Shown piece after piece: positions 9,170-19,974 of a DNA stretch of 64,000 bases. Position numbers and translations under genes: made by a program. Under the pieces are notes generated by a model. The model saw only the letters and a program-made list of their open reading frames with translations, did no database searches and was not told the origin of the DNA. The DNA lies in NCBI GenBank assembly GCA_948567375.1, contig OX419758.1, positions 45,523,473 through 45,587,472 on the forward strand, given 5' to 3'. This DNA comes from Lunularia cruciata (lineage: Eukaryota; Streptophyta; Marchantiopsida; Lunulariales; Lunulariaceae). Position 1 is the stretch's first letter, and each line of letters opens with the position of its first letter.

Positions 9170-12109
9170 CTACCCCGTGTTCTGCATACCAGCTGCAATT
9201 CCCTTCATGGTGATGATGAGGGTGTCCTCTAGTCCAGGGGGGTACTCGTTGGTCTTGTTCAATCCCACCAGCTCCGAGGATTGTTTCATCGAGTTTTCTC
9301 TCCGTGGCGCACCAGGAACTCCTCTCTTAGGTGTATCAGGGGCAGGAGGCATCTCATCACGGATTTTCTTTAGAGTGAAAGCTTGTTGGACATTCAGGGT
9401 TGTGATGTATGGTTCTCTCAGTCTTAGTCGTTGTTTCAGCGTTGGGTTACCTCCGAGCACATCTTCGTGGCCGGCAACCTTCAAGAGGAGCTCCCTGGTC
9501 TCTGAATACATTAATCTGAGCTTTTCACCCAAAGGTTGCAACTGCTCCGAGACAAGCAGTTCATCGTACAGCGCAGCTATGCGAGGATCACCCTTCGCAA
9601 ACACCATCTCAATAAGATCAATGGTGACCCGGAAGAATGGCCACTCATTGTACATCTGACGAAGCAGAGCAAAGTTCTTGTTGCTCTTCTGGATTGCAGC
9701 CTTGAATGCTCCACCAAATCCTAGCCAGACGGGAAGATGAAACCGAGTTTGAGTCCAGGCAAAGATCCACGGAATGGCCCGCAAGCTTTCGATTCCTCCA
9801 TTTGGTTTCCTCTTTGCTGGACGACTTCCAATGTTCATTCGCCCATACTCGGTCTCCGGGGTTGCCGCTCTGAAGTAGTGTACAAATTGGGGGTGCTTGA
9901 AAACAATGGATCTGTACTCTTCGGTTGAAACTTTTGAGATTTCATCCATAAGCTCGCGCCATTCAGGCTTGGGGGAAATGGGAGGGTGCATACCATGTTC
10001 CAATGTGGCCGCCGTGAATCGCTGTAAGGTCCTGAAGCACAAGTGCTCTTCGCCGAAAGATTGCTCGATCACCTCTCCTTGCACTGTGACTCGTAGAGAA
10101 CCATGAATTGTGTCCGGGGGCTGGGAAAGGATAGCCAAGTGGGTGGGACCTCCTCCTCGGCCGACAGTTCCTCCACGTCCATGAAACATGGTCAGTTTGA
10201 TTCCATATTGCTTGGCCACCTTTACTAGATCCTCTTGACATTTGAACATCGACCATGCAGCAGCCAGCCTTCCGGCATCCTTTCCGGAGTCGGAGTACCC
10301 GATCATGACCTCCTGCTTGCCATTGATCCTGTTCAGATACCAGTCAATCGAGAAGAGACGCCGCAGTGCAGCTGGAGCTCCTTCAAGATCATCGAGTCGC
10401 TCGAAGAGTGGCACCACACGCAATGGGATTAAGACCTTGCATTCGCGCTGTAGAAGCTCCACAGCTAGTACATCAGAGGGTGATGTGGCCATCGAAATGA
10501 CGTACGCTCCAAAAGAGTCGGATGGCAATTCAGCAATCACCTTGAAGGTGTCCAGAACTTCGCGAACCTCGTCGCTTTGTGGCACGTCCGAACCAAAAAG
10601 TGGACGCCTTCCCTTCAGTTCTGACAAAAGCCACTCCTGCCTCTTTTCCTCGGACCATTCCTTGTACGAACCTATTCCGAGGTGGGTGGTGATTGCATCA
10701 AGAACATCGGTATGACGTTCCGACTCTTGTCGGATGTCCAGTTTCACAAGCGATAATCCGAAGCATGAAACTTGCCGCATAAAGTCCAAAAGGGTACCGT
10801 CTGCAATATTCTGGTCTCCAGTCTCATTCAAAGAACGGTAGCATAATTCTAGAGGCTCCAAAATCTGATCCGCAGATGTGTAAGTGTCTTCCTCTGAGAA
10901 CTCTGACTTCCCGGTTGACAGAATTTGTCTCATTCTCTCCCGAGTGTTGTACAGTCGATCGCGGACCTCTCCCAAGATTGCTCGGAATGGCTCACTCGAC
11001 GGGATTTGTTTCCAGAATTCTATGTAATGTTTGGCATCCTTTTTCTTGTGTGCCTCCAATTGTACAGCTCTAGCTTTGAGTTCATCGGTGCATCTCCACA
11101 TAGAGAGCTCGAAAATCAAGTCCTCCATCTGTGCGAAATACAAATTGGACGCCATAAGGCGAGCCAATAGACAGACGTCCCTCGTAACTTCTGGGGTAAC
11201 TCGTGGATTTCCATCTCTGTCACCTCCCATCCACGAAGAGAATTGGATGAGGGGTACATTGTATGGAAGTCGCTCATCTATGCCGATAGACTTGAGAGCA
11301 GTGTCAACACGACGTAAAAATTTGGGCAACCCCTTCCAGATGGTCTCATGGAAGTAGCTCATACCAGCACGCATTTCATCCTGGGGTGTGGGCGGAGTTC
11401 GACGAATTTCGTCCGTTCGAAAAGCAGCTTGAATTTCTCGCTGAAGGGACTCATCAATTTCCTGTTTGTCGTTGTTGGTGATGTCCTTCTTGTACAGCTG
11501 AGAAAGGCAGTTCCTAATGCGAGAATACTTCTGCAGCAAAGAGCGCCGAACAGACTGGGTAGGGTGGGCAGTCAGAACGAGGTCGACCGTTTGACATTTC
11601 AGTGCTTCAAAAATTTCGACGGGTGACTTGCCGAGCTGATGAACAAGTCTGTCGAAGGTTTCTTCGATGTCGGATTCCGTCAGGGCGCTGCTCTCATCTG
11701 CGAGGTCACCTCTCTTCTGCTTGGCTCTTCGACGATTAGCAATCTGCACTTCCTCTGCAAGATTGCTGAGATTAAGCATGTGGGAGAAAGAACTGGCTAC
11801 GACGATGGAATCACCCGGGTCAAGAGATTCGAGCACATCCTTCAGCTCGGCTAGTTTCTCCAAGTCAGCCTTCCCTTCAGTTTCTCCATATTGTCCAGCC
11901 AGCTCGTAGCAGTTTTGAACCGTGTCTTTGATATCTTCTCCGTGAAGGTCCTGCAGAATGTCAAGGAATCTGTCGAGTAAAAGAGCATCGTACTCAATCA
12001 ACTTATCGTCTTCAGATACTTTTTGTGGCGCAAGAAGACGCATCTGTGCATTTATTGAAGCCATCTTCTCATAAGGCGTAGACTGACTGGTGGAACCCTG
12101 ATTCGCCAT
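9170..12109 (-). CDS. PPC: Phosphoenolpyruvate carboxylase, plant type (copy 1)
   Basis: The enzyme is cytosolic and carboxylates phosphoenolpyruvate with bicarbonate to oxaloacetate and phosphate, mainly to refill the TCA cycle. The 979-residue product is a normal plant-type length in one uninterrupted frame. Visible landmarks are: the N-terminal phosphorylation site [11 protein letters not shown] with Ser18; catalytic His182 in [16 protein letters not shown] near 295-302; [10 protein letters not shown] (605-614); the glycine-rich loop [14 protein letters not shown] (642-655); and the C-terminal QNTG (976-979) typical of plant-type subunits. Ala784 in WIFAWTQ and Arg894 in LKQRLRLR are the C3-type states of two positions altered in C4 enzymes, so this is a housekeeping form. 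The motif reads SINAQ where plants usually have SIDAQ; the phosphorylatable serine is kept. The absence of introns is unusual for the family. The gene is paired head to head with a near twin at 44591-47542. Antisense open frames inside it are shadows. Confidence 0.97.
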   Translation of the reverse strand: MANQGSTSQSTPYEKMASINAQMRLLAPQKVSEDDKLIEYDALLLDRFLDILQDLHGEDIKDTVQNCYELAGQYGETEGKADLEKLAELKDVLESLDPGDSIVVASSFSHMLNLSNLAEEVQIANRRRAKQKRGDLADESSALTESDIEETFDRLVHQLGKSPVEIFEALKCQTVDLVLTAHPTQSVRRSLLQKYSRIRNCLSQLYKKDITNNDKQEIDESLQREIQAAFRTDEIRRTPPTPQDEMRAGMSYFHETIWKGLPKFLRRVDTALKSIGIDERLPYNVPLIQFSSWMGGDRDGNPRVTPEVTRDVCLLARLMASNLYFAQMEDLIFELSMWRCTDELKARAVQLEAHKKKDAKHYIEFWKQIPSSEPFRAILGEVRDRLYNTRERMRQILSTGKSEFSEEDTYTSADQILEPLELCYRSLNETGDQNIADGTLLDFMRQVSCFGLSLVKLDIRQESERHTDVLDAITTHLGIGSYKEWSEEKRQEWLLSELKGRRPLFGSDVPQSDEVREVLDTFKVIAELPSDSFGAYVISMATSPSDVLAVELLQRECKVLIPLRVVPLFERLDDLEGAPAALRRLFSIDWYLNRINGKQEVMIGYSDSGKDAGRLAAAWSMFKCQEDLVKVAKQYGIKLTMFHGRGGTVGRGGGPTHLAILSQPPDTIHGSLRVTVQGEVIEQSFGEEHLCFRTLQRFTAATLEHGMHPPISPKPEWRELMDEISKVSTEEYRSIVFKHPQFVHYFRAATPETEYGRMNIGSRPAKRKPNGGIESLRAIPWIFAWTQTRFHLPVWLGFGGAFKAAIQKSNKNFALLRQMYNEWPFFRVTIDLIEMVFAKGDPRIAALYDELLVSEQLQPLGEKLRLMYSETRELLLKVAGHEDVLGGNPTLKQRLRLREPYITTLNVQQAFTLKKIRDEMPPAPDTPKRGVPGAPRRENSMKQSSELVGLNKTNEYPPGLEDTLIITMKGIAAGMQNTG

Positions 12110-13020
12110 CGGCTTTAATAACTCTCAAATGAAGGGCTGCTACTTCTTACTCTTCTCTAGAACAATAGCGCTAGCTCACTTCTCGATCTTCCTGGCCGAC
12201 TTCTGTACTTGATACAGATGCAATCTGTGCTAATTTCTATGGGACCCGCCTTTCCCGCTCGTCTTCTCTATCGTACAATTGACTCTCTGCCTTCTCACTA
12301 CTTCCCTCTGTACATGTGCAGGTTCAACTACTAAGCATTTCGGGACGGTGTAAGTAGCAAATTCCTTTCCTCCTAGAGCAAGCAAGCGCCGAATCTTGTC
12401 CACGGCCCGATGGAGCTGTGAAATGCGTTGGGCTTGACCAATCTCGTTCCCAGAAGGGTTCTATACTCTCTTTGAATCGGATCCCACCTCCTCAAATGTT
12501 TTCTCTGGTGAGTCCTTTCATTGATAAAGCCAAGCACAGCACAAACAAACACATCCTCCCTCCACCTCAAGTCTTCGACTTTTCCTGCCGCATGCTCCAA
12601 ACAAAACAAAATAGCGCCGAATCCACCGAGTCAGATGCCTGTTGCTCTCTCTCTCTCACTTCAGCCACCTCACAGCTCTGACCTTCCCTCTTCCATATTT
12701 ACCATCTCTTGCTCCCACTTAAAACCTAGTTCTCATCTACTTCCACTACGTACTACGGCATGCCACCCTTTGCCTCCTCCTTCCATTTTTCGCACCGGAC
12801 AATTACTACTACACTGTTCTGTCCTCCAGGATCAGATCTTCTTTTCGTGTGCCTTATCTCCGTGGTGTTTAAAGACCTCCCCACTCTCCACTAATTCTGT
12901 TCCTTTTCTTTAGCGATATCTGACCCGATATTGATTCCTTTTCATCATTCCCACTTGAACGGACAACCGGTTCTTCCTTCCTTCTGAAAGCCTTGTACTG
13001 TAGACTCCACCATCACCATC
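12110..13020 (-). promoter_or_regulatory. 5' leader and promoter region of PEPC copy 1
   Basis: Read on the minus strand, this stretch is recognisably similar over most of its length to 43647-44590 upstream of PEPC copy 2. Shared blocks include TTTTGTTTGGAGCATG, GTGTTTGTTTGTGCTGTG, TGGAAGAGGGAAGGT, GAGTATAGAACCCT/AAGTATAGAACCCT and GGAAGAAC. It is GA-rich, with a GAGAGAGAGAGAG run, as plant leaders often are. Conservation between the copies suggests it holds the leader, perhaps a leader intron, and the core promoter. I cannot place the transcription start. Confidence 0.5.
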
Positions 13021-15884
13021 ACCCCCTGCTACGGGTTTCTGGACGTTTTTCTTGCGTACGTCATGCAACCAAAGCTGCACCAGCTTGCTTACTGTATTAG
13101 TTAATGGGTATCCGGAGATGAAGCCCTTGCAGATTCTCTTCACCTGCACGTACGCTATCCAAGATTACAGCGATTTCAAATCGGACACAAACCCATCAAT
13201 GTTAGACATTCTGAACTTTACTCTCACGAACTTTTGTGACATGACACTTGAAGGGCTTCTTGGACCATCCCCAGCTCTTGACACCGAGTCAGAGTGCAGA
13301 AACTTGAATATAGGATTCTAATTCAAAGGATTCTCCACAAGAACATAGTACCAGTTATGAAGCTCAGCGAAATGTACTAGTCTAATGGATCATTTCTTGA
13401 AGGCTTATTTTTGAGTCATGATAACTTCAAATCGACAAACGAAAAACGTTACTTATAATTCCAAACATCGTTTTAAGTGCAATCAGTCTTTGGTAAACAT
13501 TTCATCTTCGGAATCGTCAAACTACAGAAATCGAAATCGTGAAACAACAGAAACGTACTTCTAATTGGACCAAAGTACTAGCTTGGTGGAGGTTCTTCCT
13601 CGTAATTGAAGTACACAGGTCACTTTTTGTTGCAATCATGTTCAGAACACAAAATCAGCTCAGGATGCACGTAAACATGTTCATCTGACTATAGCTGCTA
13701 TGTTGTTTTGTTCTCGTGGCTACCATGTGGGTATGAATGGTAACTATTGGGTACAGAAATAGGATATACATGGTGAAAATGTTTCTCATGGATCTTCTGA
13801 ATATTCAATATGAACGAGCTGCACCTCACGAAAGACAAACCAGATGTAGCCTGTACAAGATCTACAGTGATATAGAGGGTTTACCTCAATTCCCAGATGC
13901 ACATGGTGCATACGTATACCCGGGCAGGCAATATCTCAATACATTTGCAGAAGAGCACTGGGAGAGAAATGCCGAATCAAAAGACTTAATAACTACGCAA
14001 GGGTATTTCAACCTACAGGTACAGTGATATAGCTGCACTTTAGAAGTCAAATCAGGTGTTGTGTGATCGCCCGTGTTAAGACAACAGATGACATACTGAA
14101 TTGAAGGATGCAAACGAAAAGAGACTGAGACCTAGTACTTCCAGCGAGGCCATTCGCAATGAGCGCCACCTAAGAGAGGATCACCTTGTATGTACGCAGC
14201 GTGACGAACTATCGGTTTTGGCTTCTGCTCGATCGCATTCTATTCAGTTTCCGTAGTCCTCTCACTACATTAGAATCGAAGGGTTGTATGTCAACTGTCC
14301 ATGATCGAGCCGTTTTATCTCGAGTGTGAGCCTTATTTAATATCTAGGAAAGCAAGGATAAGTGGCAGCAAGATTACCAATAGAATTCTTCATAACGCAC
14401 ATAGATTGCCTACTAAAAATTAAGTATCAACAACAAACTTGCAAAGTAAACTCAACTAGAACTCCTGAATCACATATAAGAAAGCTTTTTTCATCCTGGC
14501 TGGAGAGGCCCTCGCGAGCATCCTGTAGCTCACCGATCTCTAGCCACTTTGAACAGTTTCTAAAGATCGTCATCCGTCATGCCCTACGCAACTAGCGTGA
14601 CCTGGAGCCTTAGAAATTATGAACCAGAACAGCTACATGTACAGGACTTCAGAGCTTCACGTTTCCTGAGATAGACATGTGCATTTGTTAGTGTGAATCG
14701 TGCGTCAATCTTCCCATACCGAGCGAGGACATTGCAAGCGTCAAATTTAGAGATCTCGGTTTGCCATCCACGACTGATGTGCTAATTGTGCCATGGAGGA
14801 TAAGCCGCAAAGGTTTTCCAATGTGCGAAAGTGGATCTCAGGACGTCAAGAGTTCCAGATTGAGGTACAATAGTGGACGAGAAGCCAACTTCATCCTAGT
14901 GCAGGAAAACATCTTGACCTCCTATCTGAGACAGAAACAAAAGAATTGTAGACGGGCGCAAAGCGTAAATGTCATTCACCTTCCATATCTTAGTATCAAT
15001 GATGGTTTGATATGCGATATGTGAGATGAATGACAATTTGATGGACCCATCTTAAAATTTCATCGTCTTCATGATCACTACTACCTGTCCGCTGTTAACC
15101 GAGTTCTTCTCGCCCCGATCGGATCAGCGCTGAAAGTTCTATATCACGTGAACTGAAACACGTTATATAGAACTTCGGAATTTTGCAGATTGACACTGGA
15201 GTTGAGTTCAGAATCTGAAGCCGAAAGTTGCATTCATGGATCACTAAGATACAGGAGAAGAACATTGCTGCAAGCAAGGTGGTGTGCATGATTACATTCC
15301 ACATACTAGAAGTTGTCCATATTTCTTACAGGGCAACATTAATCCTCCTGATTACATGTGTACAAAGCAGGAAAAAGTTTCTTTTGTTTCTCAAACAAGT
15401 AGATTTGTATGTGAGATGTTTCGTAAGCTTGCTTGGCATGGCTCTTCAAGTGTCTGCATTGTTGAAAGTACATTTCAGATGGCAGGCAGTACATGTGGCA
15501 TTGATATAGCATATGTTAGAGTTTGTATCTAGCACCAATAGTGATGTTAGGTCGAATATTTAGGTCTTACCTTTTAGTGAGAACTAGTAGTTCATTCCAT
15601 CAACATGCATGCTATTTATCCGGTGACATAGTTAAGAAGCTTGGGCAGTGGGATGTGTGAGCAGCAGACTAGATAAGCAAATCCCGGCAACAGAACCAAG
15701 TTTTCCATTAGCTTAAAACTAGTTGTTCATTCCATCAACATTAGCTTAAAACTTGCATACTACCCTCTAGGTATTCTATTCTTCACTCATGTAACTAGAT
15801 TCGCAATAAGAGGAATAGGTAGATGTGTTTTATATACCTTATTGCATTCTTTGTGTGTTGTAAATGCTATGCAGATTTGCATCA
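13021..15884. other. Intergenic DNA, no gene recognised
   Basis: Open frames are under 100 codons and carry no motif I recognise. The frame at 13737-14027 (+) is the longest plausible one but has no family features. From about 15.6 kb the sequence becomes AT-rich. The phrase TTCATTCCATCAACAT occurs at about 15591 and 15729, suggesting the start of transposon-derived DNA. Confidence 0.35.
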
Positions 15885-16010
15885 CTATTTATGATAGTTT
15901 TCACAAGTTATGACGAGGTTATGATAGTTTCAATTGGCACACATTTCCTAATATTTACAAGTTTTGAAAAGGTTATGATAGTTTTCAATTGGCTCACATT
16001 TCATATCAAG
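15885..16010. repeat. Tandem repeat before the copia remnant
   Basis: The word GGTTATGATAGTTT(T)CAATTGGC recurs at about 15916 and 15971, a step near 55 bp, each time followed by (A/T)CACATTTC. A shorter version (TTATGATAGTTTTCA) lies at about 15889. It could be part of a decayed LTR of the copia remnant downstream, but matching LTR ends were not found. Confidence 0.5.
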
Positions 16011-16279
16011 GGTGTCAAGAGTGATAGAAGATTATTCTTGTCATAGTATTTTAGAGAGGTCAGAGTGACTAGGAGAGATCTTTCAAAAGTAAGAATAAAT
16101 TGGGACACAATGGGATTATGGAGCAATATGAGAGATATAACACACAATATTTATTAGTTAATTCAATAGAGAGAATTTCTTGATTTGGAAATTCCAAATG
16201 ATGATCATTTTCAAGTCAAAGAGCTCTACAAGTATAGTTAATGGATAGATATTATATACCAAGCCATAGCAGATAGAGA

Positions 16280-17590
16280 AGAGACAAATTATCATCACCA
16301 TGTAGAGATTATATAGCAAGCCATACTGTATGGAGAAGAGACAAATTTTCATAGCAAAAAATGCTATAGAAATGGACATTTGTGCAACTATAGAAGAGCA
16401 ATATTTACAACAAATGATCAATCTAAAAACTACAAACCTGATGTGGAGTAGATTGATTACTTTACATGAGCAGTGTGCTTCAGAGAACAAGCATGTTTTC
16501 AAAAAAATATTCCTTCAATTGCAAATGAAATGAAGAGAAAGAGATAACATGTTTTATTGACCGAGTAGAAACTCTTGCTAGTCAATTAAGTAACTCTGGT
16601 GTATAAATAATCTTGGTAATGATTGAGTTCCTCAATCATCACCAAGATTTTTTGTAGTTTACCATAGGCTTATCACCATATAATAGCTGCATGGGATAAT
16701 GTACCTAAAGAGCAGCAAACCATCAAGAGACTCGTTGCAAGACTATTTAAGGAATAAACCTTTAACAAATCTAGAGAGGAGAAAGAAGAGAGTTCAAGGG
16801 AGAGAGCCTTTCTTGCCACTGATAAAAGAAGCATTAGAGGTAGCAATGATGGCGGGACTACATCCAACATCTCTGAATTGAAGAAGAGAACCAGCTGCAA
16901 AAAATGAAAAATGAAAAATGAAGAATGAAGAAGAAGAATGAAGAATGTGCACTAGACAAGAGAATGCAAAGGTGAACAAAACCTCTCAAGAGGAGAGCAC
17001 CACAACTAGAGTACCCTTAGAAGTCAAGCCAATGCTGTAACAGTATTGCATTAATTGCTAGCTCAAGCAATACCGTAAGTATTAATCATCTAGACAATGA
17101 TATTTGGTATGTTGATGGAGGAGCTTCAGAGCAGATGACTAATAGATGAGAGTGGTTCCAAGATTTCAAGAAGATTGAAGAAGAAACTTGGCCCATGTAG
17201 GTTGTTGATGATTACAAGGTTTGGGTTTTTGGAGTGAGAGACATCTCGATTTCTTGTCAGCTTGGTGCAAGAGGACAAGAATGAGTCATCAAAGGAGTTC
17301 TCTACATTATGGAGTTGAAGTGCAACATGTTCAGCATTGGTCAAGCAATTGAGAAAGGTATCCAAACCACCTACACCAAAGAGTGCTATTACATGGAGAA
17401 AAATAGAGCAATGATGAAGGATATCAGTGACTCACAACTCTACAGTCTTCACATCAGAGTTACTAAAATAGGTAGTATTTCCCAAGCAAACCTGTATTTT
17501 TGCAAGCAATGGGAAGAGTTAAAAGCTAGATATGCTGCACACATTTTCATAAGATTCCTTTTTTCATCAATTTCAGCATTTTTTTGAGAA
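16280..17590 (+). mobile_element. Ty1/copia retrotransposon remnant (gag to pre-integrase)
   Basis: This is a decayed copia element broken by several stops. The frame at 16330-16533 resembles the copia gag domain, ending LITLHEQCASENKHVF. A second gag piece (RVETLASQLSNSGV) follows near 16560. At 17106 the peptide WYVDGGASEQMTN corresponds to the aspartic protease motif WxxDSGAS, with the active-site Ser replaced by Gly. The frame at 17309-17587 matches the gag pre-integrase region (MFSIGQAIEKGIQ). Integrase core, reverse transcriptase and LTRs were not found. The gag is clearly related to the reversed copia element at 58.3-62.1 kb: both carry (K)EESS, SNDGGTT/SHDGRT and SELKKRTSCKK/SQLKKRSSCKK. 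Confidence 0.8.
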
Positions 17591-18859
17591 AGGATAGCCT
17601 AAATCACTATTTAGGAAGGAGATTCTTAGTTGGAGCATCCTTCTGAGTTGTGTTTAATGAACCAGAAACTTGAGCAATAGAGTATAGGCCAAAAGGCCAA
17701 CTGAAGGAAGAATGCAATATCAAACTTAGAACCAAAGAATGATCAAGGGCAAATGGCTTTGGAGGAGAGAACTTTTTCCCAAAGATGTTTGTACCAAAGG
17801 ACCTTTGACTAGGATGAACTTTGTCTAAGACAAAAATTCAGCTGAATGACTTTGGATGCAACACATTTAGTCAGGAGATTTGATGGATATTGAGGACCAT
17901 ACACATATTTGAATATGCAACCACTTGGTTCAAGGACGACCACCAAAGATTGTTTCATATTCAAGAACAGAGGTTTGCATTCAAGAGAAGACTGTTGGTA
18001 TTTAGTGAAGTACCTACATTAATGATCAAGACTGTTGAAGAGTATACTTTGCATGTGTGGAACGTACTTTCATTAGCTGACCTAAGACTTTGCCTATAAA
18101 ACAAAGTGAGTGATGGCCTAAATGCAGATGTTTGTCTTTAGTCTTGATCTCATCCAATTGCTTACAAGAACCTTTAGCCTTCATGGTCTACTAGCTTTCA
18201 ACCAACCCACCTTTGCCTTCTTTCTCTTTCTATTTTTGAGAGGGAAGATGTTGTTTGTCAAGAAGCCAATGCAGAAACCCCGAAGCCATGGTTAGAAACC
18301 CTACACTAAACAAATAAGTAATGTATTGTAGAAGAGAAGTGATATAGAGCAAGCACTTGGGCTCTTATTGTGGTATTGGGATGTGATTGACTTAGAGATT
18401 ATCCATGAGATGACGGGAAAAAGAGTGAAGGGTTGGGGGATTTGAGAAGAACCCCTATGGTTGGACCAAAGAGCACTAGAAGAACATGCTCCAACCAAAT
18501 GCAGGCCCATCCAAGGCAATTCTGATTGGCACAAAGTACTCTGACAGGGAATTGACTAAGGAAATCAATGCCACTTTTGGAGAACGGTACAAAAATAATA
18601 ATGTGTGGTTCTTAGTTACAAGGATTTGGCACAAAGGGTGATTGTCAAAGCAACTATGAGGTTGTTTTGGCACAATAGAACAACTCACCTATTAAACAAC
18701 TGGCCAATCTTATTCCACAACATGTATGGGGGAACCAATGAACTGGGCACACATGTTTTACCTAGAGGTAAGAACCCTTCATTGAGATATCCTAAAAGAA
18801 GGTAAAGCAACTTATCTAGCCCTAGTTGTGATTCACTTTAATATGGGTCTTAACCTACT
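17591..18859. other. Transposon-like DNA, not assigned
   Basis: This AT-rich stretch lies between the copia remnant and the acidic repeat-family fragment. The plus strand has coding-like pieces, for example around 18480-18660, but I recognise no domain. It may be the 5' part of the acidic/coiled-coil family, since it adjoins that fragment in the same orientation. Confidence 0.3.
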
Positions 18860-19260
18860 AAAAAACAAGGAAAGAAAGTTATTCCTTATACCCTCTAGCA
18901 TGATACTTTGCTTCCCAAGCCAAAGGGAAGTTGATGATCAAAAAGCATAGTGGAGTGGATGTGGAGTATGCAAGACATGCAATTTTGTACCTATAGATGA
19001 GGAAAAAATTACAATAGACAATGAAGAAGCACACTCATTCCCACAACAAAGACCTCCACCCTAGTGAAGAAGAAGGCCACAAGAAATCCATGAGCTATTG
19101 ATGTAACTTCTTAAGAAGAGGAAGAAGTAGCTTTGGAAGAAGATACCAAAGAAGAAGATCAAGAGGAGGAGGAAGAAGAAGGATCATTTATGCTACAAGG
19201 TACCACAATATCAAAAGAAGAGGAGGAGCAATATGATGACACCAATCAACTCCCCTCTTG
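18860..19260 (+). pseudogene. Acidic repeat-family fragment, copy A
   Basis: Read on the plus strand, pieces of this stretch match the minus-strand translation of copy B at 25.0-26.5 kb. YFASQAKGKLMIKKHSG pairs with YFASKPKEKLMIKKYQE, and an acidic tract (EEVALEEDTKEEDQEEEEEE... then SFMLQ) pairs with EEVGLREETEEEEECSFTLQ. Stops interrupt the frame. I do not recognise the family. It may be the gag-like gene of a non-autonomous element or a captured host gene. Confidence 0.45.
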
Positions 19261-19571
19261 ACCAACATGTGACCAAAGTAGAAGAGAAAGAAGAAGGAGC
19301 ATAAGGAGAAACTTCATACTTGTAACAACCCAATGATAACATACTAATAGTAAATGGTAAGAATGAGTTGAATACACAAGGATACAAGTCAAAAAGAGCT
19401 AGAAGTGAAGGGAAAGTGGCACAAGGTGCAATTAGTTTATTTTTTGCTATTTAACCTCATGGGCAAAAACCACTTCCAACATGAGGGTAGAGAAACCCAC
19501 TATGATGCTCTACAAAACCTAAAAATCTCCTAAATCACTCTCAAACTAATTGTAAATTAAGTTACCCTAAA

Positions 19572-19974
19572 TGTAAAAGACCAAGGAGAGAAATATGAGA
19601 ATGGAAGACCGGAGTGGAAGATCACATTCAGACTCTTGGATGAGTGAAAATCTAAATACCTAGCATGAGCTTGAGCTTTGGTATTTATAGAGAGCATACA
19701 AGGCTCTTGAGAAGCTTCTCAAGATGTTTTCTAAAATCTTCCTTTGTGGAGTGCAAGCCAAGCTAAGCATGCAGCTTTTCAAAAAGCTTCCTTCTAAAAG
19801 CTATCTACTTGGCATGCAAGCTAGGCTGGTTGGAAGCTTCCCAAGAAGTTTCCTGCTAGAATCTACCTACTTGGTATGCAAGCTAAACTAGCAAGGAAAC
19901 TTTCCAAGAAGCTTCCTCCTAGAAGCCATCACTTAACATGCACATTACTCAATACTTGGAAGGTACCAAAGTAG
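19572..19974 (-). repeat. Truncated 3' LTR of gypsy element 1
   Basis: It begins TGTAAAAGACCAAGGAGAG on the plus strand, like the LTRs at 23542 and 29543. It stays similar through the TATA-box region (19681-19690) and the AGCTT palindrome array (19711-19960). At 19974 it stops matching and runs into internal integrase sequence, so the promoter-distal end of the LTR and the chromodomain region were deleted. Confidence 0.8.

Noticed and set aside
9177..11909. Numerous plus-strand frames over PEPC copy 1 (and minus-strand frames over copy 2)
   Set aside because: They are antisense shadows of the conserved PEPC coding sequence and recur in both copies only because the sense strand is conserved.
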